DNA of 38,771 nucleotides from Asticcacaulis biprosthecium C19 (GCF_000204015.1 NZ_GL883079.1:1-38771), one strand, 5' to 3'. Counted from the stretch's first letter, positions 26,105 through 34,557 are shown. Made by a program: numbers and translations. The notes: generated by a model not told the origin, from the letters alone.

Positions 26105-28771
26105 ATGTTGTTTTCCAAGAAGGGCGCGCTGCGCCTCGCGCTGATGGCCGGCGCTTCGTTTATTTCCGTGGGTCAGGTCTACGCCCAGGACGCTCAAGTG
26201 GCGACGGGCGAGGAAGTGGTCGTTCGTGGCCGCCGTCCGCTGGCGGAAAGCCAGGAAGCCGCCATGAAGGTCCAGAAGAATTCGGACTCGCTGGTCACCG
26301 TCCTGTCGGCTGACGCCATTGGCGACCTGCCTGACCAGAACGTCGCCCAGGCCGTTTCGCGCCTGCCCGGCGTCGGCATCGAACGCGACCAGGGCCAGGG
26401 CCGTTATGTCAACCTGCGCGGCGCGCCGCGCTATTGGACAACCCTGTCGTTCGACGGCCTGTCGGTCGTCTCGCCGGAAGGCCGTCAGACCCGCTTCGAC
26501 AACATCCCCTCGGCGATCGCCTCGCAGGTGACGATCCAGAAGGCCATCGTGCCGTCCATGCCGGGTGATACGGTTGCCGGCAATGTCGACATCCGCACGC
26601 GCCGCGCCTTCGACTACAAGGGCCAGAAGATCACCGGCAAGTTCGGTCTGGGCCATGTTGAGCTGGGCGACGGTCAGGAACTGGACGCCTCGCTGGTCTA
26701 TTCCAACATCTTCCTGGACGGCAAGCTGGGCATCGTCGCCCAGGCCTCCTACTACAGCCGTGAAATGGCGACGGAAAACTGGGAAACCGATCCGTATGCG
26801 ACGCCGCGCGCCGTCGATACGTCGAAGCGCTTTGCCGTCGACACCAAGAACAAGCATTACCGTCTGACCCGCGAAAACACCTCGGCCTCGCTGCGTTTCG
26901 ACTACAAGTTCGACACGAACAACACCGTTTTCGCCTCGACCATCTATTCCGACTACCATGACGACGAACTGCGCGATCAGTTCATCGTCAACCTCGATGG
27001 TCAAAGCACCAATGCCGCCGGCGTGGCCTATAACAGTGACGCCAATTTCACGGCCAGTGATCCGAAGGTCGGCACGGTTTACGGCGCCCGCCTGAACGCG
27101 CGTATCACCTACCGCGACAACTATGACACCATGGCGACCAATACCCTGGGCGGCGAGCATCGTTTCGGCGACGCGCTCAATGCCTCATGGCGCCTGAACT
27201 ACACCTGGACCGAAAACCGCGGCGACAATCCGGCCGAAATCCGCTTCCGCAGCGGCAGCAACTTCGCTTCGCGCCCGACCGTCAACTATGATTTCCGCGA
27301 CACCAGCGCGAACTTCTTTGAGCTGTTCCGTACCACCGGTACCACGACCGCACGCGTCAAGGGCGACCGGGTGATGAATGTCGAAGACTTCACCATGCCG
27401 TTGAACCAGATCTCGATGTTCGAGGCGGCCGAAGTCACCAAGGCGTGGACCGGCAAGGTCGATTTCGACTATCAGACCGTGCTGTTCGGCCGTGAAACCA
27501 AGGTCGAGTTTGGCGGGCTGTACACCACCCGCGAAAAGGAAAACCGTGACTACGGTTTCAGTGGTTCGACCTCGGGCAGCACCCTGACCTACAGCCAACT
27601 GGCGCAGGACGGCGGCTATCTGGGTGAGCAGCATCTCGGCTACACCTTCCGCTATTCCAACAGAGACGCCGTACTGAACACGATTGCGACCTCGCGTGGT
27701 TCGACGGCCCTGACCGAGAACCTGGCCAACTACTGGAAGGTCAGCGAAGACATCACCGCCGCCTACCTGATGGCGACGACGGAGTTCGACTGGGGTAACA
27801 TTGTCTACGGTGCGCGCGTCGAGGCCATCAACAATACCGGTGAGGCCTATACCTTCGTCGGCAGCACCAATAACGGCCTGCTGGAATCCAAGTCGGACGA
27901 GACCCTGGTCTACCCCAGTGTTCACCTGAACTGGAACCTGTCTGACCGCCTGAAGGCACGCTTCGGCCTGACCACCTCGGCCTCGCGCGCCGATTTCGAC
28001 GACCTGCGCCCGAACTTCACCATCGACGACACGGCTGACTCGATCTCGGGCGGCAACCCCGACGCTAATCCGGAAAAGCAGGTCGGCCTGGACGCTTATC
28101 TCGAATATTACGGGAGCAACGACACCTTCTTCTCGGCCGGCGTCTTCTACAAGGACATCAGCGACGTGCTGCTGTCGACGTCCACCACCTACGGCAAGGA
28201 CGATCTGGACGTAACCGGGTTTGACCGCACCAACTACACCTACTCGACGGTCATCAACGGTGGCGACGGCCATATTCAGGGTCTGGAGCTGTTCGCCTCG
28301 ACGAGCGCCGAATCCCTGGTCGAAAGCCACAACCTTCCGGCATGGCTCGGCGGCTTTGGCGTGCGTGCCTCGGCCACGTTTACCGAGTCGGAGCTTAACC
28401 TCGGCGCGCGGACGATCAGCCTGTCCGGCACGTCGGATTCGGTCTACAACGTCCAAGCCATCTATGAAAAGTACGGCCTGACCGTCCGCCTGGCCGCCCA
28501 GTACCGCACGCCGTGGCTTCAAGACATCGGCAGCTACACCACGGTCGCCGGCAAGATCGTTCCCAACGGCAATGGCGACATCTACTGGGACAAGGACCTG
28601 GAAGTCGACCTGTCGGTCCGCTACCAGATCAACGACAACTTCGAAGTCTTCGCTGACGGCGTCAACCTGACCAATGACGGCGCCGCCCGCTTTGGTGACA
28701 CCGACCAATACCCGATCGAATACGAAAAGTTCGGCAAGCGCTTCATCGCAGGCGTCCGTTTCAACTTCTAA
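26105..28771 (+). CDS. TonB-dependent outer-membrane receptor
   Basis: An 888-residue receptor. A signal peptide (about 1-27, ending V-Y-A-Q) precedes a TonB-box-like E-E-V-V-V-R-G at about 36-42, a plug domain (about 55-165, with S-A-D-A-I-G-D-L-P-D-Q-N-V-A-Q-A-V-S-R-L-P-G-V and L-R-G-A-P) and a 22-strand beta-barrel ending in the aromatic F-N-F needed for outer-membrane insertion. Such receptors take up siderophores, sugars or peptides using TonB energy. The I-G-D-L-P-D and R-L-P-G-V plug form resembles carbohydrate- or oligopeptide-type receptors of Caulobacterales, but the substrate cannot be told. It stands alone, with an AAGGGGA site before the ATG and a perfect terminator after it. Confidence 0.94.
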   Translation: MLFSKKGALRLALMAGASFISVGQVYAQDAQVATGEEVVVRGRRPLAESQEAAMKVQKNSDSLVTVLSADAIGDLPDQNVAQAVSRLPGVGIERDQGQGRYVNLRGAPRYWTTLSFDGLSVVSPEGRQTRFDNIPSAIASQVTIQKAIVPSMPGDTVAGNVDIRTRRAFDYKGQKITGKFGLGHVELGDGQELDASLVYSNIFLDGKLGIVAQASYYSREMATENWETDPYATPRAVDTSKRFAVDTKNKHYRLTRENTSASLRFDYKFDTNNTVFASTIYSDYHDDELRDQFIVNLDGQSTNAAGVAYNSDANFTASDPKVGTVYGARLNARITYRDNYDTMATNTLGGEHRFGDALNASWRLNYTWTENRGDNPAEIRFRSGSNFASRPTVNYDFRDTSANFFELFRTTGTTTARVKGDRVMNVEDFTMPLNQISMFEAAEVTKAWTGKVDFDYQTVLFGRETKVEFGGLYTTREKENRDYGFSGSTSGSTLTYSQLAQDGGYLGEQHLGYTFRYSNRDAVLNTIATSRGSTALTENLANYWKVSEDITAAYLMATTEFDWGNIVYGARVEAINNTGEAYTFVGSTNNGLLESKSDETLVYPSVHLNWNLSDRLKARFGLTTSASRADFDDLRPNFTIDDTADSISGGNPDANPEKQVGLDAYLEYYGSNDTFFSAGVFYKDISDVLLSTSTTYGKDDLDVTGFDRTNYTYSTVINGGDGHIQGLELFASTSAESLVESHNLPAWLGGFGVRASATFTESELNLGARTISLSGTSDSVYNVQAIYEKYGLTVRLAAQYRTPWLQDIGSYTTVAGKIVPNGNGDIYWDKDLEVDLSVRYQINDNFEVFADGVNLTNDGAARFGDTDQYPIEYEKFGKRFIAGVRFNF

Positions 28772-28792
28772 GCTTCGGACATTCAACATCAG

Positions 28793-28822
28793 GCGCCGCC
28801 GGTTCATCCGGCGGCGCTTTTT
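28793..28822 (+). terminator. Intrinsic terminator of the TonB-dependent receptor gene
   Basis: A perfect 10-bp stem (GCGCCGCCGG, 28793-28802, with CCGGCGGCGC, 28808-28817) with a TTCAT loop is followed by five T. Confidence 0.92.
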
Positions 28823-28892
28823 GCATTCGGCATTCTTTGCAAAGCGAGATCGGCTTGGATGGTTCCTCCCGTAGTTTCCGGAGGGCGCGGAC

Positions 28893-28916
28893 ATGACGCC
28901 TTGGCGTTGTGACTAA
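28893..28916 (+). other. Seven-codon ORF behind a strong ribosome site
   Basis: CGGAGGG (28879-28885) lies seven bases before an ATG that opens M-T-P-W-R-C-D and then TAA. The upstream 24 bases (28862-28885) resemble the M61 ribosome-site hairpin. It sits between the receptor terminator and the ECF42 operon, about 110 bases before the operon's candidate promoter, so it would not be on that transcript. It may be a leader peptide, a remnant of a lost gene, or chance. Confidence 0.3.
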
Positions 28917-29024
28917 GAATTGGCATTTCCACCTCTGCCGCCAACGCTTCGTTGTTTCTCTTTGCGATCTGTTTTCCAATTTTTGCCGCCGAATTTGAAA
29001 AATTCAAAAAAAAATGCGGCGGCA

Positions 29025-29051
29025 TGTCGAAATTTCAAATTGGCGTTCGTC
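29025..29051 (+). promoter_or_regulatory. Candidate ECF42-type promoter of the SRPBCC-MAPEG-YCII-sigma operon
   Basis: TGTCGA (29025-29030) and CGTC (29048-29051) are 17 bases apart, matching the pattern I recall as reported for ECF42 sigma factors (TGTCGA at -35, CG[A/T]C at -10). Its position, about 47 bases before the first gene of an operon ending in an ECF42 sigma factor, supports autoregulation. A second TGTCGA at 29056-29061 has no matching -10. Confidence 0.55.
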
Positions 29052-29097
29052 ACCCTGTCGAAGGCAATCGAGCCTTTCCTTTGGAGAACGGTACGAA

Positions 29098-29616
29098 ATG
29101 AACCCTTTTAGAGTCACCTTGATCGCTTGCGGCATGGGTGTTGCGGCGATCGGCGCAACATATCTGCTGCCGAATGAAGGCACCGTCGAGCGCCGCTTGA
29201 CCGTAAAAGCCCAGCCGGACGAGATTGTCGCCATACTCGCGTCAGCAGAGGCTTACCAACGCATCAACCCCTATCGCAACAACGATCCCGACCTGAAGGT
29301 TGAGACGTTTGGTCCGACATCGGGTGTCGGTTCGGGGTTTCATTTTGCCGGCAAGGACGGGGAGGGAGCTCAGACTGTCACCCGTGTGACGAAAAACTCT
29401 GTCACCTACGCTATTGATCTGGGCGACATGGGCCAACCGCGCCAGGCGGTGTCCATGTTGCCTGTCGCGGGCGGAACTGAGGTCGTCTGGCAAATGACCA
29501 TGGACCTTGGCATGAATCCCGTTGTGCGGGTTATGGGCCTGTTTATGGACGGCATGCTGGGAGAAACCCTGGAAACCGGTCTCTCAAACCTGTCTCGCAC
29601 CGCGGGGCAAGCCTAG
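29098..29616 (+). CDS. SRPBCC (START/polyketide cyclase-like) protein with N-terminal membrane segment
   Basis: A 172-residue protein. The ATG at 29098, after a TGGAGA ribosome site, is preferred; the frame opens earlier (29014) but that extension is not conserved-looking and begins upstream of the promoter's -35. Residues 5-23 form one hydrophobic segment, either an anchor or signal. The rest fits the SRPBCC helix-grip fold (E-R-R-L-T-V-K-A-Q-P-D-E-I-V, then G-T-E-V-V-W-Q-M-T-M-D-L-G), which binds hydrophobic ligands. It is the first gene of the ECF42 operon, 49 bases before the MAPEG gene. Confidence 0.82.
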   Translation: MNPFRVTLIACGMGVAAIGATYLLPNEGTVERRLTVKAQPDEIVAILASAEAYQRINPYRNNDPDLKVETFGPTSGVGSGFHFAGKDGEGAQTVTRVTKNSVTYAIDLGDMGQPRQAVSMLPVAGGTEVVWQMTMDLGMNPVVRVMGLFMDGMLGETLETGLSNLSRTAGQA

Positions 29617-29665
29617 TTTTCTGCGTCTCACGGCTAATACAATTTTCGAAAAATGAAGGTGCAAT

Positions 29666-30061
29666 ATGAACAATTTTCCAGTGACCAGTCTGTATGCCAT
29701 ACCTTTGGCAATTATTTTCCTGATCCTGCTTTTCAACGTTATAAAATCGCGCTCAAGCCTGTCCTTGTCCATTGGTGACGGGGGCCATGAAGGCCTGCAC
29801 GAATGCATTCGTAAGCATGGTAATTTTGTTGAATGGGTGCCGATGGTGCTCATCCTGATGTTGCTGGCAGAAGGGCGCGGCGTTGGCCCATTGTGGCTTC
29901 ATGCTGCCGGAGCCCTGTTGACGCTGGGCCGTATTGCACACCCCTTCGGGCTCAAGGCCAGTGTCCCAACGCATCCACTGCGTATCATCGGCAATATGGG
30001 CGGCATTCTGGCGACCCTGATCCTGGTTGTTTGCCTTGGCCTTAGCCATCTCAATCTGTAA
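29666..30061 (+). CDS. MAPEG-family membrane protein
   Basis: A 131-residue integral membrane protein with four predicted helices (about 7-27, 55-72, 77-92, 105-128). The segment R-K-H-G-N-F-V-E-W-V-P after helix 1 is the MAPEG signature. Members include microsomal glutathione transferases and leukotriene synthases; bacterial ones are mostly uncharacterised and may act on lipophilic or electrophilic compounds. It lies between the SRPBCC and YCII genes and is probably co-transcribed. Confidence 0.9.
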   Translation: MNNFPVTSLYAIPLAIIFLILLFNVIKSRSSLSLSIGDGGHEGLHECIRKHGNFVEWVPMVLILMLLAEGRGVGPLWLHAAGALLTLGRIAHPFGLKASVPTHPLRIIGNMGGILATLILVVCLGLSHLNL

Positions 30062-30085
30062 TCCGTTCAAAACTGGAGACACCCT

Positions 30086-30439
30086 ATGAAATACATGACT
30101 CTGATCTACTCAGACCCTTCTCTTGAACCCGCCTATGGGACTGCCGAATTCGAAACCATGATGCAAGGTTATGGCATGCTGAATGAGGCCCTGAAGACCG
30201 CCGGTGTCTATGTCGCCGGCGATGGATTGCAGGACGTCGAGACAGCGACTTCCGTACGGGTCCGAGGCGGTAAGACCGAAACGATGGATGGCCCGTTTGC
30301 CGAAACCAAGGAACGGCTGGGCGGGTATTACATCATCGACTGTGCCGATCTTGACGAGGCTCTGCGGTTTGCCGCCATGATTCCCTCGGCGGCCTACGGT
30401 ACTGTCGAGGTTCGTCCCCTGGCGGATTACGGACTTTGA
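30086..30439 (+). CDS. YCII-related DGPF protein
   Basis: A 117-residue protein with the ferredoxin-like YCII fold. It contains the signature D-G-P-F at 68-71 in the context T-M-D-G-P-F-A-E-T-K-E, followed by L-G-G-Y-Y-I-I-D-C. DGPF proteins are the standard partners and targets of ECF42 sigma factors, but their biochemical role is not known. The gene's TGA overlaps the start of the sigma gene (TTGA), so the pair is translationally coupled. Confidence 0.92.
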   Translation: MKYMTLIYSDPSLEPAYGTAEFETMMQGYGMLNEALKTAGVYVAGDGLQDVETATSVRVRGGKTETMDGPFAETKERLGGYYIIDCADLDEALRFAAMIPSAAYGTVEVRPLADYGL

Positions 30440-31659
30440 TAAAAGCCCCCGGTTCTCATGAAGTTGAGACGGCCATTGCGCAGTTTATGCGGCAGGACCG
30501 GGGGCGTGTTCTATCCAGCCTGATGGCCAAGTTTCGTAACTTTGACCAGGCCGAGGAGGCGCTTCAGGAGGCGCTGGCCTCGGCCTTTACGCATTGGAAC
30601 CGTAACGGGATTCCGCACAGCCCGGCGGCCTGGCTCCATGCGCCCAGCCGTAAAGCCATTGATCGCCTGCGAAAAGCCCGCCGCGACGAAGGGCTGAGCC
30701 AGGATATTGTTTTGCTGTCACAAGGTGATGTCGTCGCTGAAAGTCACGGGGTGACCGACCAGCGGCTCAGTCTGATTTTTACCTGCTGTCATCCGGCCCT
30801 GGAGCCCAAGTCAAGCATTGCACTGACGCTACGGACCCTCGGTGGCCTGACGACGACGGAAATCGCCAATGCCTTTCTGGATGCCGAGACGACCTTGGGG
30901 CAACGTCTTAGTCGGGCCAAGGCCAAGATTGCACAAGCCGGCATTCCCTTTCGTGTCCCTGAGCCGCAGGATTGGGATGAGCGGCTCAACAGCGTGCTGA
31001 AGGTCATCTATCTGATTTTCAATGAGGGGTATTGCGCGTCGTCCGGCGCAAGTTCGGTGCGGGTTGATCTGTGCGAAGAGGCGATCTACCTGGCGCGGAT
31101 GATCGAAGCCCTGCGTCCGGATGAGCCGGAGGTCCTGGGCGTGTTGGCGCTCATGCTGTTTGCGCACGCCCGTTACCGGGCCAGAATCGCCGGAGCCGGC
31201 GTCGTGCCGCTGGAAGCCCAGGATCGCCTGTTGTGGGATCAGGCAAAACTGAAAGAAGCCGAAGCCTGTTTGGATCGCGCTCTGGCGCTCCGCAAAACCG
31301 GCCCTTATCAGATTCAAGCGGCCATCATGGCCTTGCATAGCCAGGCGGCGGCGCGCGACTGGGGGCAAATCCTGATGTTGTATGATGCCCTGATCACATT
31401 CGATGCCAATCCGGTTATTCGCCTGAACAGGGCTGTCGCCCTGGCCGAGGCGGGGTTTCTTGAGCTTGCGCTTCAGGAATTGACGACGCTGGAGGGGGCG
31501 CTGACGATGTACCAGCCCTACTTTGCGGCCAAGGCTGACCTGTTGCGCAAGGCCGGACATGAGGCCGCGGCGCAAACCGCCTACGCGCAGGCCATAGGCC
31601 TGGCTAGAAATGCTGCCGATGTAGCGTGGCTGCAAAGGCAGAAGTCGGCCGCGACGTGA
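30436..31659 (+). CDS. ECF42-type RNA polymerase sigma factor with C-terminal extension
   Basis: A 407-residue sigma factor starting at a TTG that overlaps the stop of the DGPF gene. An internal ATG at 30487 would cut into region 2, so the TTG is preferred. Region 2 spans about residues 8-82 (F-D-Q-A-E-E-A-L-Q-E-A-L and K-A-I-D-R-L-R-K), region 4 about 115-170 (L-T-T-T-E-I-A-N-A-F). L-I-F-T-C-C-H-P-A-L at 113-122 and Y-L-I-F-N-E-G-Y at 192-199 are hallmarks of the group. The rest is helical with TPR-like pairs, needed for activity in studied ECF42 members. No anti-sigma gene is nearby, as usual for this group. Confidence 0.93.
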   Translation: MIKAPGSHEVETAIAQFMRQDRGRVLSSLMAKFRNFDQAEEALQEALASAFTHWNRNGIPHSPAAWLHAPSRKAIDRLRKARRDEGLSQDIVLLSQGDVVAESHGVTDQRLSLIFTCCHPALEPKSSIALTLRTLGGLTTTEIANAFLDAETTLGQRLSRAKAKIAQAGIPFRVPEPQDWDERLNSVLKVIYLIFNEGYCASSGASSVRVDLCEEAIYLARMIEALRPDEPEVLGVLALMLFAHARYRARIAGAGVVPLEAQDRLLWDQAKLKEAEACLDRALALRKTGPYQIQAAIMALHSQAAARDWGQILMLYDALITFDANPVIRLNRAVALAEAGFLELALQELTTLEGALTMYQPYFAAKADLLRKAGHEAAAQTAYAQAIGLARNAADVAWLQRQKSAAT

Positions 31660-31685
31660 CGGCTGGGCTGATTTCGCCTAACCCG

Positions 31686-31718
31686 GCCCCACCAGGATCG
31701 TGGGGCGCCACTTTTCTT
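31686..31718 (+). terminator. Probable intrinsic terminator after the sigma gene
   Basis: GCCCCAC (31686-31692) pairs with GTGGGGC (31700-31706) around a seven-base loop, and CTTTTCTTTT follows seven bases later. It should end the ECF42 operon before rarA. Confidence 0.6.
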
Positions 31719-31813
31719 TTCGTGTCCGCCGCTTCGGGCCCCCATTGTGATGTTCCTCGTCGATAGGTCCAAGTAGGCGTTGAAACCCCGGGGGATGGTT
31801 CTATATCTGTTTT

Positions 31814-33181
31814 ATGTCCGCTCCCACCTCCGACTTGTTTGGCCATACCGCGCCAACCGCCAAGTCCACCCATAACAGCCTTTTGGCGCAGGTCGATGAC
31901 GCCGCCAAGCCGTTGGCTGACCGGCTGCGCCCGAAAAACGTCGCCGAGGTCGTCGGTCAGGACCATCTCCTGGGACCTGATGGCGCTATTTCGCGCCTCA
32001 TCGCGCGCGGATTCCTGCCCAGCCTGATCCTGTGGGGACCGCCCGGCGTCGGCAAGACCACCATCGCCCGATTGCTGGCCGAGGCGGCCGGCTATGAGTT
32101 CCAGCAGATATCCGCCGTTTTTTCCGGTGTCGCCGACCTGAAGAAAGCGTTCGAACAGGCGCAACAACGGCATCAGATGGGACAGCGCACCGTGCTGTTC
32201 GTCGATGAGATCCACCGATTCAACCGCGCCCAGCAGGACAGTTTCCTGCCTTTCGTCGAGGCCGGGGTGGTCACCCTGATCGGGGCGACGACGGAAAATC
32301 CGTCGTTCGAACTCAACGGCGCGCTTCTGTCGCGGTCCCAGGTTTTCGTGCTGAAACGTCTCGACGACGCCGCTCTTGACCAGATTATCGCCAAGGCCGA
32401 GGATCATATCGGTCGAAAGCTGCCGCTGGAAGCCGACGCCTACGAGACGCTAAAGCTGCTGAGCGACGGTGATGGGCGCTACATCCTCAGCCTGATCGAG
32501 GCCCTGGATCATATGGGTTTCGAATCCCCTCTGTCGTCGGAGGCATTGCTGGCGCAACTGCAGAAGCGCCGGCCCAATCACGACAAGGATCGCGAAGGCC
32601 ACTACAACCTGATCAGTGCCCTGCACAAGTCGGTGCGCGGCTCCGACCCCGATGCGGCCCTGTACTGGCTGGCGCGGATGCTGAACGGCGGCGATGATCC
32701 TCTGTTTATCGCGCGGCGGCTGATCCGCATGGCGTCGGAGGATATTGGTAATGCTGATCCGATGTCGCTTTTGATGTGCCAGGCGGCGCGTGACACCTAC
32801 GAAGTGTTGGGCTCGCCCGAGGGCGAACTGGCCCTGGCCCAGGCGGTTGTCCACATGGCGTCGGCACCCAAGTCGAACGCGGTCTACACGGCCTTCAAGG
32901 CGGCGCAGAAGCTGGCGCGCGAGACGGGGCATCTCGATCCGCCGGCGGTGATCCTCAATGCGCCGACCAAGCTGATGAAGGATATTGGCTACGGCGCCGG
33001 CTATATCTATGATCCCGACGATCCGGACGGTTTTTCGGGCCAGAATTATTTCCCCGACGGGTTGGCGCGGCCGAAGTTGTATGATCCCGTCGGCGATGGC
33101 CACGAGGCCAAGGTCAGGCAAAGACTGGAATACTGGGCGCAACTGCGGGCGACCAAGCAGAAGGCGCGCGGGGAGGGGTGA
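31814..33181 (+). CDS. rarA: Replication-associated recombination protein A (AAA+ ATPase)
   Basis: A 455-residue cytoplasmic ATPase of the RarA/MgsA/WRNIP1 family, which acts at stalled replication forks. Walker A is G-P-P-G-V-G-K-T at 75-82, Walker B F-V-D-E-I-H-R-F at 129-136, and sensor 1 the I-G-A-T-T-E-N-P-S block at about 156-164. The C-terminal half has Q-K-R-R-P-N-H-D-K and the family's oligomerisation region ending G-Y-G-A-G-Y-I-Y-D-P. The stop overlaps a GTG of the next gene by three bases. Confidence 0.97.
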   Translation: MSAPTSDLFGHTAPTAKSTHNSLLAQVDDAAKPLADRLRPKNVAEVVGQDHLLGPDGAISRLIARGFLPSLILWGPPGVGKTTIARLLAEAAGYEFQQISAVFSGVADLKKAFEQAQQRHQMGQRTVLFVDEIHRFNRAQQDSFLPFVEAGVVTLIGATTENPSFELNGALLSRSQVFVLKRLDDAALDQIIAKAEDHIGRKLPLEADAYETLKLLSDGDGRYILSLIEALDHMGFESPLSSEALLAQLQKRRPNHDKDREGHYNLISALHKSVRGSDPDAALYWLARMLNGGDDPLFIARRLIRMASEDIGNADPMSLLMCQAARDTYEVLGSPEGELALAQAVVHMASAPKSNAVYTAFKAAQKLARETGHLDPPAVILNAPTKLMKDIGYGAGYIYDPDDPDGFSGQNYFPDGLARPKLYDPVGDGHEAKVRQRLEYWAQLRATKQKARGEG

Positions 33182-33678
33182 TGCCGGGGGAACTGGGGGC
33201 GGTCTATTATCTCGAATATTTCCTCTACATCTTCGGGCCGGTCATTGTCTTTGTGGGTCTGGCGGCAGCCCTGGCGGCCGCGGCGGTACTGGGTCGACCG
33301 GAGGGCCGCAACCGTTTTGGGCCTGTGCCGCGCGTCCTAGCGGTTCCGCACGCGGTCGTGACGGTGTATCGCAAGACCGCCGACTTTAGTGGGCGCGCCA
33401 GCCGTTCGGAGATATGGCCATGGTTGCTGGCGACCTTCGGTGTGCAATTGGCGATCCTGTTTCTGCTGCGCCACGACCTGATCCTGGCCGGCAGCGTGGC
33501 GGCGTTGTTATGGATACCCGGCGTGTCGGCCGGGGCGCGCCGGCTGCATGACCTCAACCTGTCCGCGCGATGGCTGGTCATAGCCCTGACCGTCGTCGGA
33601 CTGCTGGCCCTGGGCATCATGTGGCTGGTGCCGTCGCAACAGCCCAACGAGTCCGACGTGTCGGATTTTTTCGAGTAG
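33181..33678 (+). CDS. DUF805 membrane protein with an N-terminal extra helix
   Basis: About 165 residues from ATG 33181; a GTG three bases earlier overlaps the rarA stop and would add one residue. A first transmembrane helix (about 12-38) precedes the DUF805 domain, which begins at F-S-G-R-A-S-R-S-E-I-W-P-W and has the R-R-L-H-D-L-N-L-S-A-R-W motif between helices. DUF805 proteins are inner-membrane proteins without known function. The tight junction to rarA suggests co-transcription. In related alphaproteobacteria this spot often holds crcB, which is not seen here. Confidence 0.82.
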   Translation: MPGELGAVYYLEYFLYIFGPVIVFVGLAAALAAAAVLGRPEGRNRFGPVPRVLAVPHAVVTVYRKTADFSGRASRSEIWPWLLATFGVQLAILFLLRHDLILAGSVAALLWIPGVSAGARRLHDLNLSARWLVIALTVVGLLALGIMWLVPSQQPNESDVSDFFE

Positions 33679-33724
33679 ATCGGCGGCATTTGCTTTTCCG
33701 CGCCGCCGCCGCTATGCAGCGGCC

Positions 33725-34528
33725 ATGGCGAAACATTCTCCGCAACACCTCAAGGCGATGGCCAGCCGCGGGCCGCGGCCAAAACAGGCGTCGAAGTTGA
33801 TTCCGGCGTCCAAGCTGCCGCGCAACCTGTCTGCGGACGACATCGCCTGGGTGAAGTCTATGGTCATCTACGAGGATGCCGACATCATGGGCTTTAACAA
33901 GCCTTCAGGCCTGTCCAGCCAGGGTGGGCGCGGGGATGGGCATAATCTCGACGACATGATGTGGGCCTTTGCCAAGTCCAACGGAAAACGGCCCAAACTG
34001 GTGCACCGTCTGGACCGCGATACGTCGGGCATACTGCTGGTCGCCAAGACTCAGCCGGCCGTCTCTTTTCTGGGCAAGGCTATGATCCGGCGCGCCTTTG
34101 ACAAGACCTATCTGGCGATCGTGTCTGGCGCCGAACTCCCCGACCGCTTTACGGTCGATGCGCCCCTGCGCCGCGAAGAAGTCGGCCGCGAAGCCTGGTC
34201 GCGCGTTTGTGCGCCCGACCACCCCGACGCCCTGACGGCGCAAACCACCTTCGAAGTGCTGAAGCGTGGCGATGATGCTGCGCTGATTCAGTGCAGCCCG
34301 CATACCGGACGCATGCACCAGATTCGCGTTCACCTCGCCCATCTGGGAACTCCCATTGCCGGTGATGTCCGCTATGGCGGCGCGCTTAGTGTAGGCGGCA
34401 GGGGCGTACCGCGCCTGATGCTGCACGCCTTGTCGCTGACGTTTCCGCATCCGGCCGGTGGAGACAAGACGTTGTCGGCGCCGATCCCTGAGGATTTTGA
34501 CACACTGGCCCTGTCAATACAGCTTTAA
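33725..34528 (+). CDS. RluA-family pseudouridine synthase
   Basis: A 267-residue enzyme that converts uridine to pseudouridine in rRNA or tRNA. The catalytic motif H-R-L-D-R-D-T-S-G is at 94-102, with Asp97 as the likely nucleophile. I-M-G-F-N-K-P-S-G at about 54-62 and H-T-G-R-M-H-Q-I-R-V-H-L further on are also family signatures. The first 35 residues are basic and Pro/Lys-rich and lack a clear S4 domain. The neighbourhood suggests a relative of rluC, but the target site cannot be assigned from sequence. It follows the DUF805 gene by 46 bases. Confidence 0.93.
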   Translation: MAKHSPQHLKAMASRGPRPKQASKLIPASKLPRNLSADDIAWVKSMVIYEDADIMGFNKPSGLSSQGGRGDGHNLDDMMWAFAKSNGKRPKLVHRLDRDTSGILLVAKTQPAVSFLGKAMIRRAFDKTYLAIVSGAELPDRFTVDAPLRREEVGREAWSRVCAPDHPDALTAQTTFEVLKRGDDAALIQCSPHTGRMHQIRVHLAHLGTPIAGDVRYGGALSVGGRGVPRLMLHALSLTFPHPAGGDKTLSAPIPEDFDTLALSIQL

Positions 34529-34540
34529 CCTTAACAAAGC

Positions 34541-34557
34541 CGGTAATTTTTTTACCG
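34541..34557 (+). terminator. Weak hairpin after the pseudouridine synthase gene
   Basis: CGGTAA (34541-34546) and TTACCG (34552-34557) form a 6-bp stem with a five-T loop. No T-run follows, so termination is uncertain. The spacer from here to 34748 is unusually AT-rich for this chromosome, with TTAACC at 34641-34646 and no gene. Confidence 0.4.

Noticed and set aside
27185-28894. 569-codon open frame on the minus strand
   Set aside because: Antisense to the TonB-dependent receptor and Val/Asp/Gly-rich in the manner of reverse-frame shadows.
28984-29024. Terminator from the TGCCGCC/GGCGGCA stem with nine A
   Set aside because: The A-run is inside the loop, not a T-run after the stem on either strand, and the structure abuts the ECF42-like promoter.
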